Assembly (NCBI RefSeq): GCF_000993825.1
Contig: NZ_CP011114.1
Coordinates: forward strand, 1,612,001 to 1,676,000
Reading direction: 5' to 3'
Source: Paenibacillus durus ATCC 35681
GTDB taxonomy: Bacteria; Bacillota; Bacilli; Paenibacillales; Paenibacillaceae
Length of the DNA stretch: 64,000 nucleotides
Positions 18,336 to 26,065 of the stretch are shown here, one piece after another. The notes under the pieces are model-generated. The model did no database searches and was not told the origin of the DNA. It saw nothing but the letters and a program-made list of their open reading frames with translations. The position numbers and the translations under genes are program-made. The stretch's first letter is position 1; every line of letters starts with the position of its first letter.

Positions 18336-19241
18336 ATGTTTGACACTATCATAATGAAAGCAAGACCTATTCCTATTGATCCAGATATAATGAATCAGTA
18401 TAACGCTAAGTCAACTACATTCTATAGCGAAGAAACAGGTGTATTGAACACAAGCTATACGATAAACGATGAAAAGTTGCCATACATGAAGTATATCGAG
18501 GGTAGCCAAACACTCACAGTACAAGTATCCATGCCGAAGTTTCTATATGGAGACAACGTTACTATGCTCACAGAAGCAGACATCCCCTTGTTCTTTGAAC
18601 AATTGCAAGAGAGGCTGCTCCAGCTCTTTGATGTGTATATTCCATACTCTGAATGGATAATAAGCCGATGTGATGTCTGTTGCAATTTTCAAGTAGGTAA
18701 GAAGGTCAGTGAATTTGTGCGGATGTTAAGTAGGCAGCAGCATGCTTACAAGAATACAATAGTGTACAACCAAGACCAGACCGTTGAATACCGAAACAAG
18801 AGCAGCAGAATTATGTTTTATGACAAGCACAAGCAGACCCGTAAGGAAGAAGAATCAAAAGAGATTATTGAACGTTCTAAAGGTATACTGCGACTAGAAG
18901 TCCGACCTAGCGACAATGATCTGAGAAGATTCTCGACAACGAGGAAGGCAGTAGAATTACTCCAAAAACCATTCTTTGACTTTATGATGGAGAGGACACT
19001 TGCACAGATTGAGTATCCAGAGGAAGTCAACGATATGGAGTTGTCTTGGCTAATGGAGAACAGAGAGAACTTATCCAAGATCGAAACTGTTCTTGGTTTC
19101 CAACTACTGCAAAGCATATTCGATGAGTCCGTATTAAGGCAACTTTATACTTCATCTACGTATGCCAATCGCAAAAACTTGGCAAAAAAAATAGCAATCC
19201 CCCAAGGGAACTGCCTAGATCGTCTTGCTATAAAAAGCTAA
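18336..19241 (+). CDS. Gene II/X-like phage or plasmid replication protein
   Basis: The 301-residue product follows AAGGAAGG before ATG 18336. Its start (MFDTIIMKARPIP) and the segments ISRCDVCCNFQVG, SRIMFYDKHKQTRKEE, LRLEVRP and RRFSTTRKAVELLQKPFF resemble the gene II/X family of rolling-circle initiators from filamentous phages and small plasmids. In that family the conserved Tyr in the FYDK-type motif region is catalytic, but I cannot confirm the active residues here. It sits between the HTH gene and an XRE repressor/serine recombinase pair, suggesting the remains of an integrated replicon. The 133 bases before it hold only a 7-codon reading frame. Bases 19242-19492 show no gene. Confidence 0.55.
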   Translation: MFDTIIMKARPIPIDPDIMNQYNAKSTTFYSEETGVLNTSYTINDEKLPYMKYIEGSQTLTVQVSMPKFLYGDNVTMLTEADIPLFFEQLQERLLQLFDVYIPYSEWIISRCDVCCNFQVGKKVSEFVRMLSRQQHAYKNTIVYNQDQTVEYRNKSSRIMFYDKHKQTRKEEESKEIIERSKGILRLEVRPSDNDLRRFSTTRKAVELLQKPFFDFMMERTLAQIEYPEEVNDMELSWLMENRENLSKIETVLGFQLLQSIFDESVLRQLYTSSTYANRKNLAKKIAIPQGNCLDRLAIKS

Positions 19242-19492
19242 AAGACACATCCTCACCGATGGACACGTTATTTTCCCGATAACGATAAAAAGTCCAATAT
19301 GCTGGATGAAATAAAAATAATATAGTCTCTATTGTAATTGAAAATAAAGAGATTTCAACCCCTACCTTCCGGGAAATGTTCACCATTACGATAGGAAAAT
19401 ACCCGGGGGTGGTTTACATCAAAAAGCATGATTCTTATTGAGGAATAGGGCGTAGCACATCCAGCGCCCGACCCAACTTACATTTAAGCACC

Positions 19493-19702
19493 TTAAGCTT
19501 CCGAATCTTCAACAATCAATTCATGGATGGAGATGTCTAGGGCTTCACATATCGCTTCCAGCGTTCGGATATAGACTCTGTCTACTGAATCGGAACAGAG
19601 ATGATTGATGGTTGCGTAGCGAATGTTCATTTGCATAGAGAGTTGACGTTGAGAAATTCCTTTCTCAGCAAGTATTTCTTTCAAGCGAATCTTTAATTTC
19701 AT
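19493..19702 (-). CDS. Small XRE/Cro-CI type repressor
   Basis: The product of 69 residues starts at ATG 19702, with GGAGG upstream. It is a single compact HTH_3/HTH_26-type domain: KLKIRLKEILAEKGISQRQL, then MNIRYATINHLCSD and LEAICEALDISIHELI. It is divergent from the serine recombinase, with a shared intergenic region holding repeated operator-like sequences. It is therefore the likely repressor of the recombinase promoter. Confidence 0.85.
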   Translation of the reverse strand: MKLKIRLKEILAEKGISQRQLSMQMNIRYATINHLCSDSVDRVYIRTLEAICEALDISIHELIVEDSEA

Positions 19703-19771
19703 AGGAAAATAATCCTCCAACGTAAAAACGTACTATTAACCGTACTATATCACATTGTGTCCAATTTAGCA

Positions 19772-19826
19772 TTGATATATACGCTTAAAGGTACTATAAT
19801 CACTATATACTCTTAAAGGTATATAT
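19772..19826 (+). promoter_or_regulatory. Recombinase promoter with two operator-like repeats
   Basis: TTGATA (19772-19777) and TATAAT (19795-19800) are 17 bases apart. Overlapping them, ATATACGCTTAAAGGTACTATA (read as two halves, 19777-19798) recurs 28 bases on as ATATACTCTTAAAGGTATATA (19805-19825). The second copy is close to palindromic (ATATAC/GTATAT arms). They are likely binding sites for the divergent XRE repressor. Confidence 0.6.
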
Positions 19827-19885
19827 AGGCGTGTTACAGCAATTCTAATTCATGTAACGCTAAGGTGATTGGGGGAGGTAAACCT

Positions 19886-20683
19886 ATGAATGTCATAGGC
19901 TATGTGCGGGTCAGTACACAAGGTCAGGTGAAGGATGGCTACAGCTTATCCTACCAGCAAGACGAGATTCAGTTGTACTGTGGGCAGCAGGGATGGCATC
20001 TGGTTCATGTCTTTACAGACGAGGGTATCAGTGGAGCAAAAGTAGACGAGGAAGCCTTAGAGGTCGAACGAGAAGGCTTCCAAGACATGCTGACCTATGT
20101 ATCGAGTCAGAAGGTAGATTACGTTGTTGTCCTGAACACAAGCAGATTATGGAGAAGCGATATTGTCAAAGTCCTTGTCCATCGGGAACTGAAAAAGCGC
20201 AATATTGACATTCGGAGTATTGAACAACCAACCTATAGCATTTTTAAGAAAGACCCGTCTGACTTCCTAATTAACGGTTTGATGGAATTGTTGGATGCTT
20301 ATCAGCGGCTGGAGATTGCTATGAAGCTGGGACGTGGACGAAACAAAAAGGCTTCAGAAGGCAAGTTTGCAGGCGGGGGTATTCCTTATGGTTACAAAGG
20401 AAAACGGGGATCAAAGCAAATGTTCATTGACGAACAGCAGGCATCTACGGTTCAGCGGCTATTTCAATTGAAAGAGCAATACCCTATATGGTCATTGTCG
20501 GCTTTAGCCGAGAAGCTAAATGAAGAAGGATTTACAACGGAACAAGGGAAGAGGTTCACCAAAGTACAGGTGAAACGAATCTTAGACCGTAAAGCGTTTT
20601 ACCAAGGAACATATCGTTATGGGCAGATCGAAGCAGACGGTAAACATCAAGCTATTCTACAGTCTGGGGGCATGTGCTTGTGA
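19886..20683 (+). CDS. Serine recombinase (resolvase/invertase family)
   Basis: The 265-residue product starts at ATG 19886 behind GGGGGAGG. The N-terminal resolvase domain has YVRVSTQGQ with the catalytic Ser in VRVST, a spaced VVLNTSRLWRSD motif, and the usual arginines. A recombinase domain follows (GRGRNKKASEGKFAGGGIPYGYK and WSLSALAEKLNEEGFTTEQGKRFTKVQVKRIL). It is short compared with large serine integrases of 450-550 residues and ends after GKHQAIL, as many element-borne recombinases do. It overlaps or abuts the next small gene. It probably mobilised or resolved the element carrying the Rep and HTH genes. Confidence 0.9.
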   Translation: MNVIGYVRVSTQGQVKDGYSLSYQQDEIQLYCGQQGWHLVHVFTDEGISGAKVDEEALEVEREGFQDMLTYVSSQKVDYVVVLNTSRLWRSDIVKVLVHRELKKRNIDIRSIEQPTYSIFKKDPSDFLINGLMELLDAYQRLEIAMKLGRGRNKKASEGKFAGGGIPYGYKGKRGSKQMFIDEQQASTVQRLFQLKEQYPIWSLSALAEKLNEEGFTTEQGKRFTKVQVKRILDRKAFYQGTYRYGQIEADGKHQAILQSGGMCL

Positions 20684-20937
20684 CGATATTACAAGACAAA
20701 TATGAGTTGGTGGTCGAGCAAGAAGCTCAGCTTCTTACAAGTCTCCGGACAACTACCGCTTATGAAAATGCCATTTTTCAAATTACACATAAACAAGCTG
20801 CGGAGATTGATTTGCCGACGGCGGAAAAAATCATAGATAAGATTCACGAGTATGCAGAAGAACTGCGGCTAGACCTGCTTTATGTACGTCTGGAGAAGTC
20901 ACATGTTGCTGGGATGTTAAAACTTACAGCTTTGTAA
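20680..20937 (+). CDS. Small recombinase-linked protein of unknown function
   Basis: A GTG at 20680 overlaps the recombinase stop by 4 bases (GTGA), and GGGGG lies about 9 bases upstream; GTG 20674 is an alternative. The 85-residue product is helical and acidic (HKQAAEIDLPTAEKIIDKIHEYAEELRLDLLYVRLEKS). I do not recognise a family. Translational coupling suggests an accessory of the recombinase. Its last 26 codons survive, detached, at 24464-24544 in the second unit. Confidence 0.6.
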   Translation: MTILQDKYELVVEQEAQLLTSLRTTTAYENAIFQITHKQAAEIDLPTAEKIIDKIHEYAEELRLDLLYVRLEKSHVAGMLKLTAL

Positions 20938-21154
20938 GCACTAGGTGAACAAGAGATTGCTAACGTATCTTTGCGGCACAGACCGCTCGAACTGAGGATG
21001 CAAACTTGTTTATCTAAGATGTTTTCACCACTCGTTTGAGTGGTTACTAATGGGCTGGATAAATACAGATCAAGTGATAAGGACAGCAATGATTCTTGAA
21101 TGCAACGAATCGAATCCATTAGTAACAATTCAAATACAGAGGGAGCAAAAGAGT
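20938..21154 (+). ncRNA. Candidate IS110 bridge RNA, copy A
   Basis: The non-coding stretch before the transposase is where IS110-group elements encode their bridge RNA (established for IS621). Conserved helices are seen: GCGG/CCGC (20973-20976 with 20983-20986) with loop CACAGA, and CCACTC/GAGTGG (21028-21033 with 21038-21043) with loop GTTT. In copy B the loops differ while the stems hold, including a C-G to U-G change. ACGTATC at 20963-20969 is complementary to GATACGT just right of the element. The assignment is inferred and no transcript is shown. Confidence 0.5.
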
Positions 21155-22390
21155 ATGATTGAACAGCAGAATCTAATCTATGTAGGGGTTGACCTGCATA
21201 AACAGCATCATACAGCCGTCATTATTGACTGCTGGAGTAAGAAGCTGGGAGAACTAAAATTCGATAACAAACCGTCTGCCTTTCCTTTGCTGCTCAAGGA
21301 ACTGAAGAAGTATACCAAGAAGGGCTTGTCCGTTGTCTATGGACTGGAGGATGTTGGAGGTTACGGCAGAGGACTCGCCGTCTATCTGAAGGACAATCGT
21401 TGCTGGGTGAAGGAAGTAAACGCAAAACTCGCTAACGCCAGAAGAAAGAGCCATGTGACTGTTCAGAAGTCGGATAGCTGGGATGCGGAATGCGTTGCCA
21501 GGGTACTCAGAGACGAGTTGGAGCGACTTCCAGATGCGAAGCCCGTTGACCTGTATTGGGCGATTAGCCAGCTTGTGACGCAGCGAAGATGGTTGGCTAA
21601 GAGTTTAACAGAAACAGTGAAAAAGCTGCACCAGCAAATTAGCTATTCCTATCCCAGTTATAAAAAGTTTTTCTCCGAAGTAGAGGGCAAAACGGCACTT
21701 GCTTTCTGGAAAACATACCCATCACCCTATACCTTGAAGGACATGTCTGAGGAAGCCCTTGCTGCATTTTTACGAAAGTACAGCAACAATGGATTATCTC
21801 ACAAGAAGGCAAATGAAATCCTTACTCTCATTGATGCAGATGGAGATACGTATAGAGACTTCCAGCAATCACGTGATTCAGTAGTGGTGAGTCAGGTGAA
21901 ATCAGCCCGCTTTTTTCAGAAGGAAATGGCTAGAGTGGAGGACGAGATTGAGCTATTAATGAAAAAGCTTGGCTTCCAGCTTGAATCCATGACAGGTATA
22001 GATGTGGTGACAGCAGCGCAGCTTGTGGCAGAGATCGGAGATATTCACCGATTTTCATCCCCCGATAAGCTTGCCCGATTTGCTGGCATTGCTCCCGTAA
22101 CGGTAGGTTCAGGAAACAAATCACGAAACTATAAGAGTAAGCAGGGCAATCGAGAATTACATGATATCATCAAGAACCTTGCGATTCGTCAGCTTGGGGT
22201 AACCCGCACCAAGAGAGAGCCGAAGAATGCCTTTTTTCATTCGTACTATGAGCAAAAGCTGGCAGAAGGAAAAACAAAACAACAAGCGGTTGTCTGTTTA
22301 ATGAGGAAGCTGGTAAACATCATCTATGCCATGATGAAGACGAAATCAGCCTATGTGATGCCGAGTACACCTGTACGGCAAGCAGGATGA
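21155..22390 (+). CDS. IS110-family transposase, copy A
   Basis: The 411-residue product starts at ATG 21155 behind GAGGGAG. The N-terminal RuvC-like DEDD domain begins YVGVDLHKQHH with Asp13 as the first acidic residue. The C-terminal Transposase_20 domain includes ESMTGIDVVTAAQLVAEIGDIHRF, RFAGIAPVTVGSGNKS and SKQGNRELH; the catalytic Ser of the family is expected in the GSGNKS region (Ser319 or Ser323). It acts as an RNA-guided recombinase in characterised relatives. It is nearly identical to copy B, but its reading frame ends 23 residues earlier because of a one-base difference near 22375. Confidence 0.93.
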   Translation: MIEQQNLIYVGVDLHKQHHTAVIIDCWSKKLGELKFDNKPSAFPLLLKELKKYTKKGLSVVYGLEDVGGYGRGLAVYLKDNRCWVKEVNAKLANARRKSHVTVQKSDSWDAECVARVLRDELERLPDAKPVDLYWAISQLVTQRRWLAKSLTETVKKLHQQISYSYPSYKKFFSEVEGKTALAFWKTYPSPYTLKDMSEEALAAFLRKYSNNGLSHKKANEILTLIDADGDTYRDFQQSRDSVVVSQVKSARFFQKEMARVEDEIELLMKKLGFQLESMTGIDVVTAAQLVAEIGDIHRFSSPDKLARFAGIAPVTVGSGNKSRNYKSKQGNRELHDIIKNLAIRQLGVTRTKREPKNAFFHSYYEQKLAEGKTKQQAVVCLMRKLVNIIYAMMKTKSAYVMPSTPVRQAG

Positions 22391-22462
22391 TAGAATGGGT
22401 GGTAGCTGGGAGTGCTTTCTCAGTTGCCACCTTCTTTACTCAAACTCCGCTTTATAAACTAG

Positions 22463-23170
22463 GATACGTATGAGGGGCAGATTGATAATCCGCTGAGTCA
22501 GAATTTGTATACTTATACACTGAACAATCCAATTAATAGAATTGATCCTAGCGGACATGATAGTTATGTATTTTATGAACCCAAAGACTGGTCTGGTCAG
22601 GCGAAATCTGAGGAGCAACGGTTAACGAAACTTTATGGTACACCAGTTCATTTGATCCCAATATCAAATACTAAAGAATTTAAAGAAAATTGGAATCAGA
22701 TGGGCTATGATTCGGATGGGAATAAAATAAAAATAGAAGGTGTATCTTTGCTTTTCCATGGGCATCCAACAACTATTATTATTAATGCAGAAACTAAACA
22801 ATATGTCACTACAAATCCAGAAGGGAAAACCTATGAATCGGGAACTACAGCATTATATATCGGAAGTCTAAATTATAAGACGTTACTTGAATTGAATGTT
22901 CTAACTTGCAATGGCGGGAATATTAATTACACGAATAATACAGCAATTACTTTCTTAGAGAACAACAATATTAACAAAGTCACTGCATGGGATGGTGAGC
23001 TTGGTTATACAAAAAAAGGGAGTACGTACACCCCAAGATTAGGAGGAAATCAATGGTCATTTTTCACAAAATGGATGAAGGGTGCTATTCGGCTTCCAGT
23101 AGGAGAAGTGACATATACTAAAAATTCAAAGGGTTATATTACTGTTTATTACAATTCGCCTGAATCTTAA
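22463..23170 (+). pseudogene. Orphan rhs tip 2 (core stub plus candidate cysteine-protease-like toxin)
   Basis: Read in the rhs frame this begins DTYEGQIDNPLSQNLYTYTLNNPINRIDPSGHD right after a TAG at the IS110 edge. It has no promoter or ribosome site, so it is a silent cassette. The tip of about 205 residues contains GVSLLFHGHP and LNVLTCNGGN followed by FLENNNINKVTAWDGEL. The spaced His-Gly and Cys-x-Gly-Gly strands resemble the caspase-like clan CD arrangement, so a peptidase toxin is a tentative guess. It could be expressed only after recombination with the rhs core. Confidence 0.7.
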
Positions 23171-23227
23171 AGGAGCATAACGAAACGAAATAATTTAGGG
23201 GGAGTAGCTATCAAAAGAAGACTAATA

Positions 23228-23629
23228 ATGTTAATCAGCTGTTTGGTGATTATCTCAGCAATTCTTTACTTCTACGATTATGTAAAGAAAAATTATATAG
23301 ACTTAACTTTAATTAGTGAAGTGCAGACTGATGAAGAGTTACCAGGTACTTGGTGGGGGTTTGTCTTTAATGCTGAAGGGAATAGTTTGGTTGAACATTA
23401 TAACTTAGTATTACCAGCAACGGACTATAATGAAAATATATTAATAGTCTCTGGAGGGAGAAAGCTGGATAGTCTTTGGTATAGGAAATATAGTAAATTA
23501 CTAACAAAATCGCATCATAATAATCCTTATCTTGGAAGTGTGAAACTAAATAAATCTCTACACTCACATACCATATACATCTATAAAATAAAGAAAATAA
23601 ATATTTTAGATGATGAATATGGTTACTAA
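23228..23629 (+). CDS. Membrane-anchored probable immunity protein 2
   Basis: The product of about 133 residues from ATG 23228 has an N-terminal membrane helix (MLISCLVIISAILYFYDYV) and an extracytoplasmic or cytoplasmic domain with ELPGTWWGFVFNAEGNS. A strong GGGGGAG lies well upstream (about 23199-23205), spaced not for this ATG but for an in-frame ATC at 23210, which would add IKRRLI. Either ATC is a rare start or an ATG there has mutated. Placement directly after tip 2 marks it as that tip's immunity gene. I recognise no family. Confidence 0.55.
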   Translation: MLISCLVIISAILYFYDYVKKNYIDLTLISEVQTDEELPGTWWGFVFNAEGNSLVEHYNLVLPATDYNENILIVSGGRKLDSLWYRKYSKLLTKSHHNNPYLGSVKLNKSLHSHTIYIYKIKKINILDDEYGY

Positions 23630-23722
23630 GATATAATTCAAAAGAAAGTTGATAATTTTATGAAGCTACATTATCTGTAATAAAACTTTTTATTTAAGCA
23701 TGTTTAAATACCATTGTATAAA

Positions 23723-23759
23723 AGCCACATGAGGATTATACCTTCATGTGGCTTTTTCT
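23723..23759 (+). terminator. Terminator after immunity gene 2
   Basis: AGCCACATGAGG pairs with CCTTCATGTGGCT around ATTATA, then a T run. It is homologous to the hairpin at 17475. Confidence 0.85.
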
Positions 23760-23801
23760 TTTGAAATAGCGTTTGACATCCTGAGTATGGCGGTGAGCGA
23801 G

Positions 23802-24422
23802 ATGATAGGATTACAATTTATAGTAGATACTTTTCACATGGAGTACAAAACGGTAGCAGAAAAAATCGGTGTTTCCAAGCAAACATTTCAAGATTGGATC
23901 AAAGAAAGACGCAAGATTCCACAACCACGTCTTGAGCAGTTGTCTAAGTTATTCGGAATTGAGGATCAAACGTTATTCCAGAAGGAATTACTCCAGTCTG
24001 AAGAGTCAGAAATTCTGATGACGTATTTAACAAAAATGGATGAACACGAGGAAATAGAAATTACAGACATTGATGACCACGGCAACGAATACACAACAAC
24101 GCAGCACTATTCGCAGAATAGGCAACTTATTGAGTACATTTATGAAGGACAAAAAAGGGAACGATTGATGGAACAGGTGAATGCATTGTTGAATGCTGAT
24201 CCAAACGAAGAAAACGAAAATCTTAAACTGTTTGAAGATGTAGTTACGGTAATGCAAAATACGAATCGTAGTAAAAGCACAGCAATGGAAATAGTCTTAT
24301 ATTATCTCGTCCACCGAGTTAATGAATGGGGAATGCATCCAGATTATGCGAAATATGAACACAAACAGTTCTTTGAGAAACTTGACAAGCTGTTTGAAGA
24401 AACAGGAATTAAATCTCAATAA
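23802..24422 (+). CDS. HTH DNA-binding protein, copy B (promoter lost)
   Basis: The 206-residue product from ATG 23802 (MIGLQFIVDTF) is closely similar to copy A, with the same helix-turn-helix GVSKQTFQDWIKERRKIP and an insertion near NADPNEENENLKLF. Its upstream region keeps TTGACAT but then jumps to GAGTATGGCGG: compared with copy A about 42 bases are missing, removing the TATAAT, half of the operator and the second palindrome. It is probably not transcribed from its own promoter. The deletion lies between two GTATG repeats of the ancestral sequence. Confidence 0.7.
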   Translation: MIGLQFIVDTFHMEYKTVAEKIGVSKQTFQDWIKERRKIPQPRLEQLSKLFGIEDQTLFQKELLQSEESEILMTYLTKMDEHEEIEITDIDDHGNEYTTTQHYSQNRQLIEYIYEGQKRERLMEQVNALLNADPNEENENLKLFEDVVTVMQNTNRSKSTAMEIVLYYLVHRVNEWGMHPDYAKYEHKQFFEKLDKLFEETGIKSQ

Positions 24423-24463
24423 GGTGGTGAACACGATGAACAAGATAGACACACGGTTACACG

Positions 24464-24544
24464 GAAGAACTGCGGCTAGACCTGCTTTATGTGCGTCTGG
24501 AGAAGTCACACGTTGCTGGACTATTAAAACAAACAGCTTTCTAA
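24464..24544 (+). pseudogene. Tail of the recombinase-linked small gene at a deletion junction
   Basis: Codons EELRLDLLYVRLEKSHVAG and the following stop match the end of the gene at 20680 almost exactly. Upstream sequence matches the region just after HTH copy A (GATAGACAC). So the Rep, XRE and recombinase genes, about 2.6 kb, are deleted in this second unit. Confidence 0.85.
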
Positions 24545-24755
24545 GCGTTGAGGTAAATAAGATATTGCTTACGTATCTTTGCGGCATTGACCGCTCGAAC
24601 TGAGGATGCAAACTTGTTTACCAATGATGTTTTAGCCACTTATTTGAGTGGTTACTAATGGGCTGGATACATACAGAGCAAGCGATGAGGGCAGCAATGA
24701 TTCTTGAATCGAATCCATTAGTAACAATTCAAATAATAGAGGGAGCGACAGAAGC
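24545..24755 (+). ncRNA. Candidate IS110 bridge RNA, copy B
   Basis: This is homologous to the copy A leader but with scattered changes. GCGG/CCGC (24581-24584 with 24591-24594) keeps its stem with loop CATTGA, and CCACTT/GAGTGG (24636-24641 with 24646-24651) keeps pairing through a U-G pair. ACGTATC at 24571-24577 is retained; the right flank here reads GATACGG, so 6 of 7 positions pair. It is a candidate only. Confidence 0.5.
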
Positions 24756-26060
24756 ATGATAGAACAGCAGAATCTGATCTATGTAGGGGTTGATCTGCAT
24801 AAACAGCATCATACAGCCGTCATTATTGACTGCTGGAGTAAGAAACTAGGAGAAATAAAATTCGATAACAAGCCGTCTGCATTTCCTTTGCTGCTCAAGG
24901 AATTAAAGAAGTACACCAAAAAGAGCTTGTCCGTAGTCTATGGGCTGGAGGATGTCGGAGGTTACGGCAGAGGACTCGCCGTCTATCTCAAGGACAATCA
25001 TTGCTGGGTGAAGGAAGTGAATGCAAAGCATGCCAACGCCAGAAGACAGAGCCATGTAACGGTTCACAAGTCGGATAGCTGGGATGCGGAATGCGTTGCA
25101 AAGGTACTTAAAGACGAACTGGAGCTTCTTCCAGATGCCAAGCCTATTGACCTGTATTGGGCGATTAGCCAGCTTGTGACGCAGCGAAGATGGTTAGCTA
25201 AAAGTTTAACTGAAACGGTAAAAAAACTGCATCAGCAGATTAGCTATTCCTATCCAAGTTACAAAAAGTTCTTCTCCGAAGTGGAGGGAAAAACGGCACT
25301 CGCCTTCTGGGAAGCCTACCCTTCTCCACATACCTTGAAGGACATGTCAGAGGAAGCCCTTGCTGCATTCTTGCGAAAGTACAGCAACAATGGATTATCT
25401 CACAAGAAGGCAAATGAAATCCTTACTCTCATTGATGCAGATGGAGATACGTATAGAGACTTCCAGCAATCACGTGATTCAGTAGTGGTGAGTCAGGTGA
25501 TATCAGCCCGCTTTTTTCAGAAGGAAATGGCTAGAGTGGAGGACGAGATTGAGCAATTAATGAAAAAGCTTGGCTTCCAGCTTGAATCCATGACAGGTAT
25601 AGATGTGGTGACAGCAGCGCAGCTTGTGGCAGAGATCGGAGATATTCACCGATTTTCATCTCCCGATAAGCTTGCCCGATTTGCTGGCATTGCTCCCGTG
25701 ACGGTAGGCTCAGGAAACAAATCACGAAACTATAAGAGTAAGCAGGGCAATCGAGAATTACATGATATCATCAAGAACCTTGCGATTCGTCAGCTTGGGG
25801 TAACCCGTACCAAGAGAGAGCCGAAGAATGCCTTTTTTTATTCGTACTATGAGCAAAAGCTGGCAGAAGGAAAAACAAAACAACAAGCGGTTGTCTGCTT
25901 AATGAGGAAGCTGGTAAACATCATCTACGCCATGATGAAGACGAAATCAGCCTATGTGATGCCAAGTACACCTGTACGGCAAAGCAGGATGATAGAATGG
26001 GTGGTAATTGGGAGTGTTTTCTCAGTTGCAACCTTCTTTGTTCAAAGCTCCGTTTTATAA
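24756..26060 (+). CDS. IS110-family transposase, copy B
   Basis: The 434-residue product is about 95% like copy A by eye, with YVGVDLHKQHH, ESMTGIDVVTAAQLVAEIG and GSGNKSRNYKSKQGNREL intact. Its end differs: an extra A (CGGCAAAGCAGG against CGGCAAGCAGG) shifts the frame so that translation runs through the right end, adding SRMIEWVVIGSVFSVATFF and ending at TAA 26060. Which copy carries the native C-terminus is not clear. The domain core is unaffected in both. Confidence 0.92.
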   Translation: MIEQQNLIYVGVDLHKQHHTAVIIDCWSKKLGEIKFDNKPSAFPLLLKELKKYTKKSLSVVYGLEDVGGYGRGLAVYLKDNHCWVKEVNAKHANARRQSHVTVHKSDSWDAECVAKVLKDELELLPDAKPIDLYWAISQLVTQRRWLAKSLTETVKKLHQQISYSYPSYKKFFSEVEGKTALAFWEAYPSPHTLKDMSEEALAAFLRKYSNNGLSHKKANEILTLIDADGDTYRDFQQSRDSVVVSQVISARFFQKEMARVEDEIEQLMKKLGFQLESMTGIDVVTAAQLVAEIGDIHRFSSPDKLARFAGIAPVTVGSGNKSRNYKSKQGNRELHDIIKNLAIRQLGVTRTKREPKNAFFYSYYEQKLAEGKTKQQAVVCLMRKLVNIIYAMMKTKSAYVMPSTPVRQSRMIEWVVIGSVFSVATFFVQSSVL

Positions 26061-26065
26061 ACTAG

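Larger units (their letters stand above)
20938..22462 (+). mobile_element. IS110-family element, copy A
   Basis: The element is an IS110-type transposase gene preceded by about 217 non-coding bases and followed by about 70. As is normal for the family there are no terminal inverted repeats to define the ends. The left end is set only by the preceding gene and is uncertain. The right end lies at TATAAACT, where sequence switches to rhs core (AGGATACG) at 22461. Confidence 0.75.
24545..26065 (+). mobile_element. IS110-family element, copy B
   Basis: The organisation is the same as copy A: about 211 non-coding bases, transposase, then a short right end closing TATAAACT. The right end again abuts rhs core sequence (AGGATACGGTTGAAGG) at 26064. 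The left end is uncertain because the left flank is homologous between copies. Confidence 0.75.

Noticed and set aside
20938..22462. Terminal inverted repeats for IS110 copy A
   Set aside because: None were found, and the family normally lacks them; the left boundary is left open.
24322..24603. A 93-residue frame near the second IS110
   Set aside because: It crosses the deletion junction in a frame unrelated to either parent gene, so it is a by-product.
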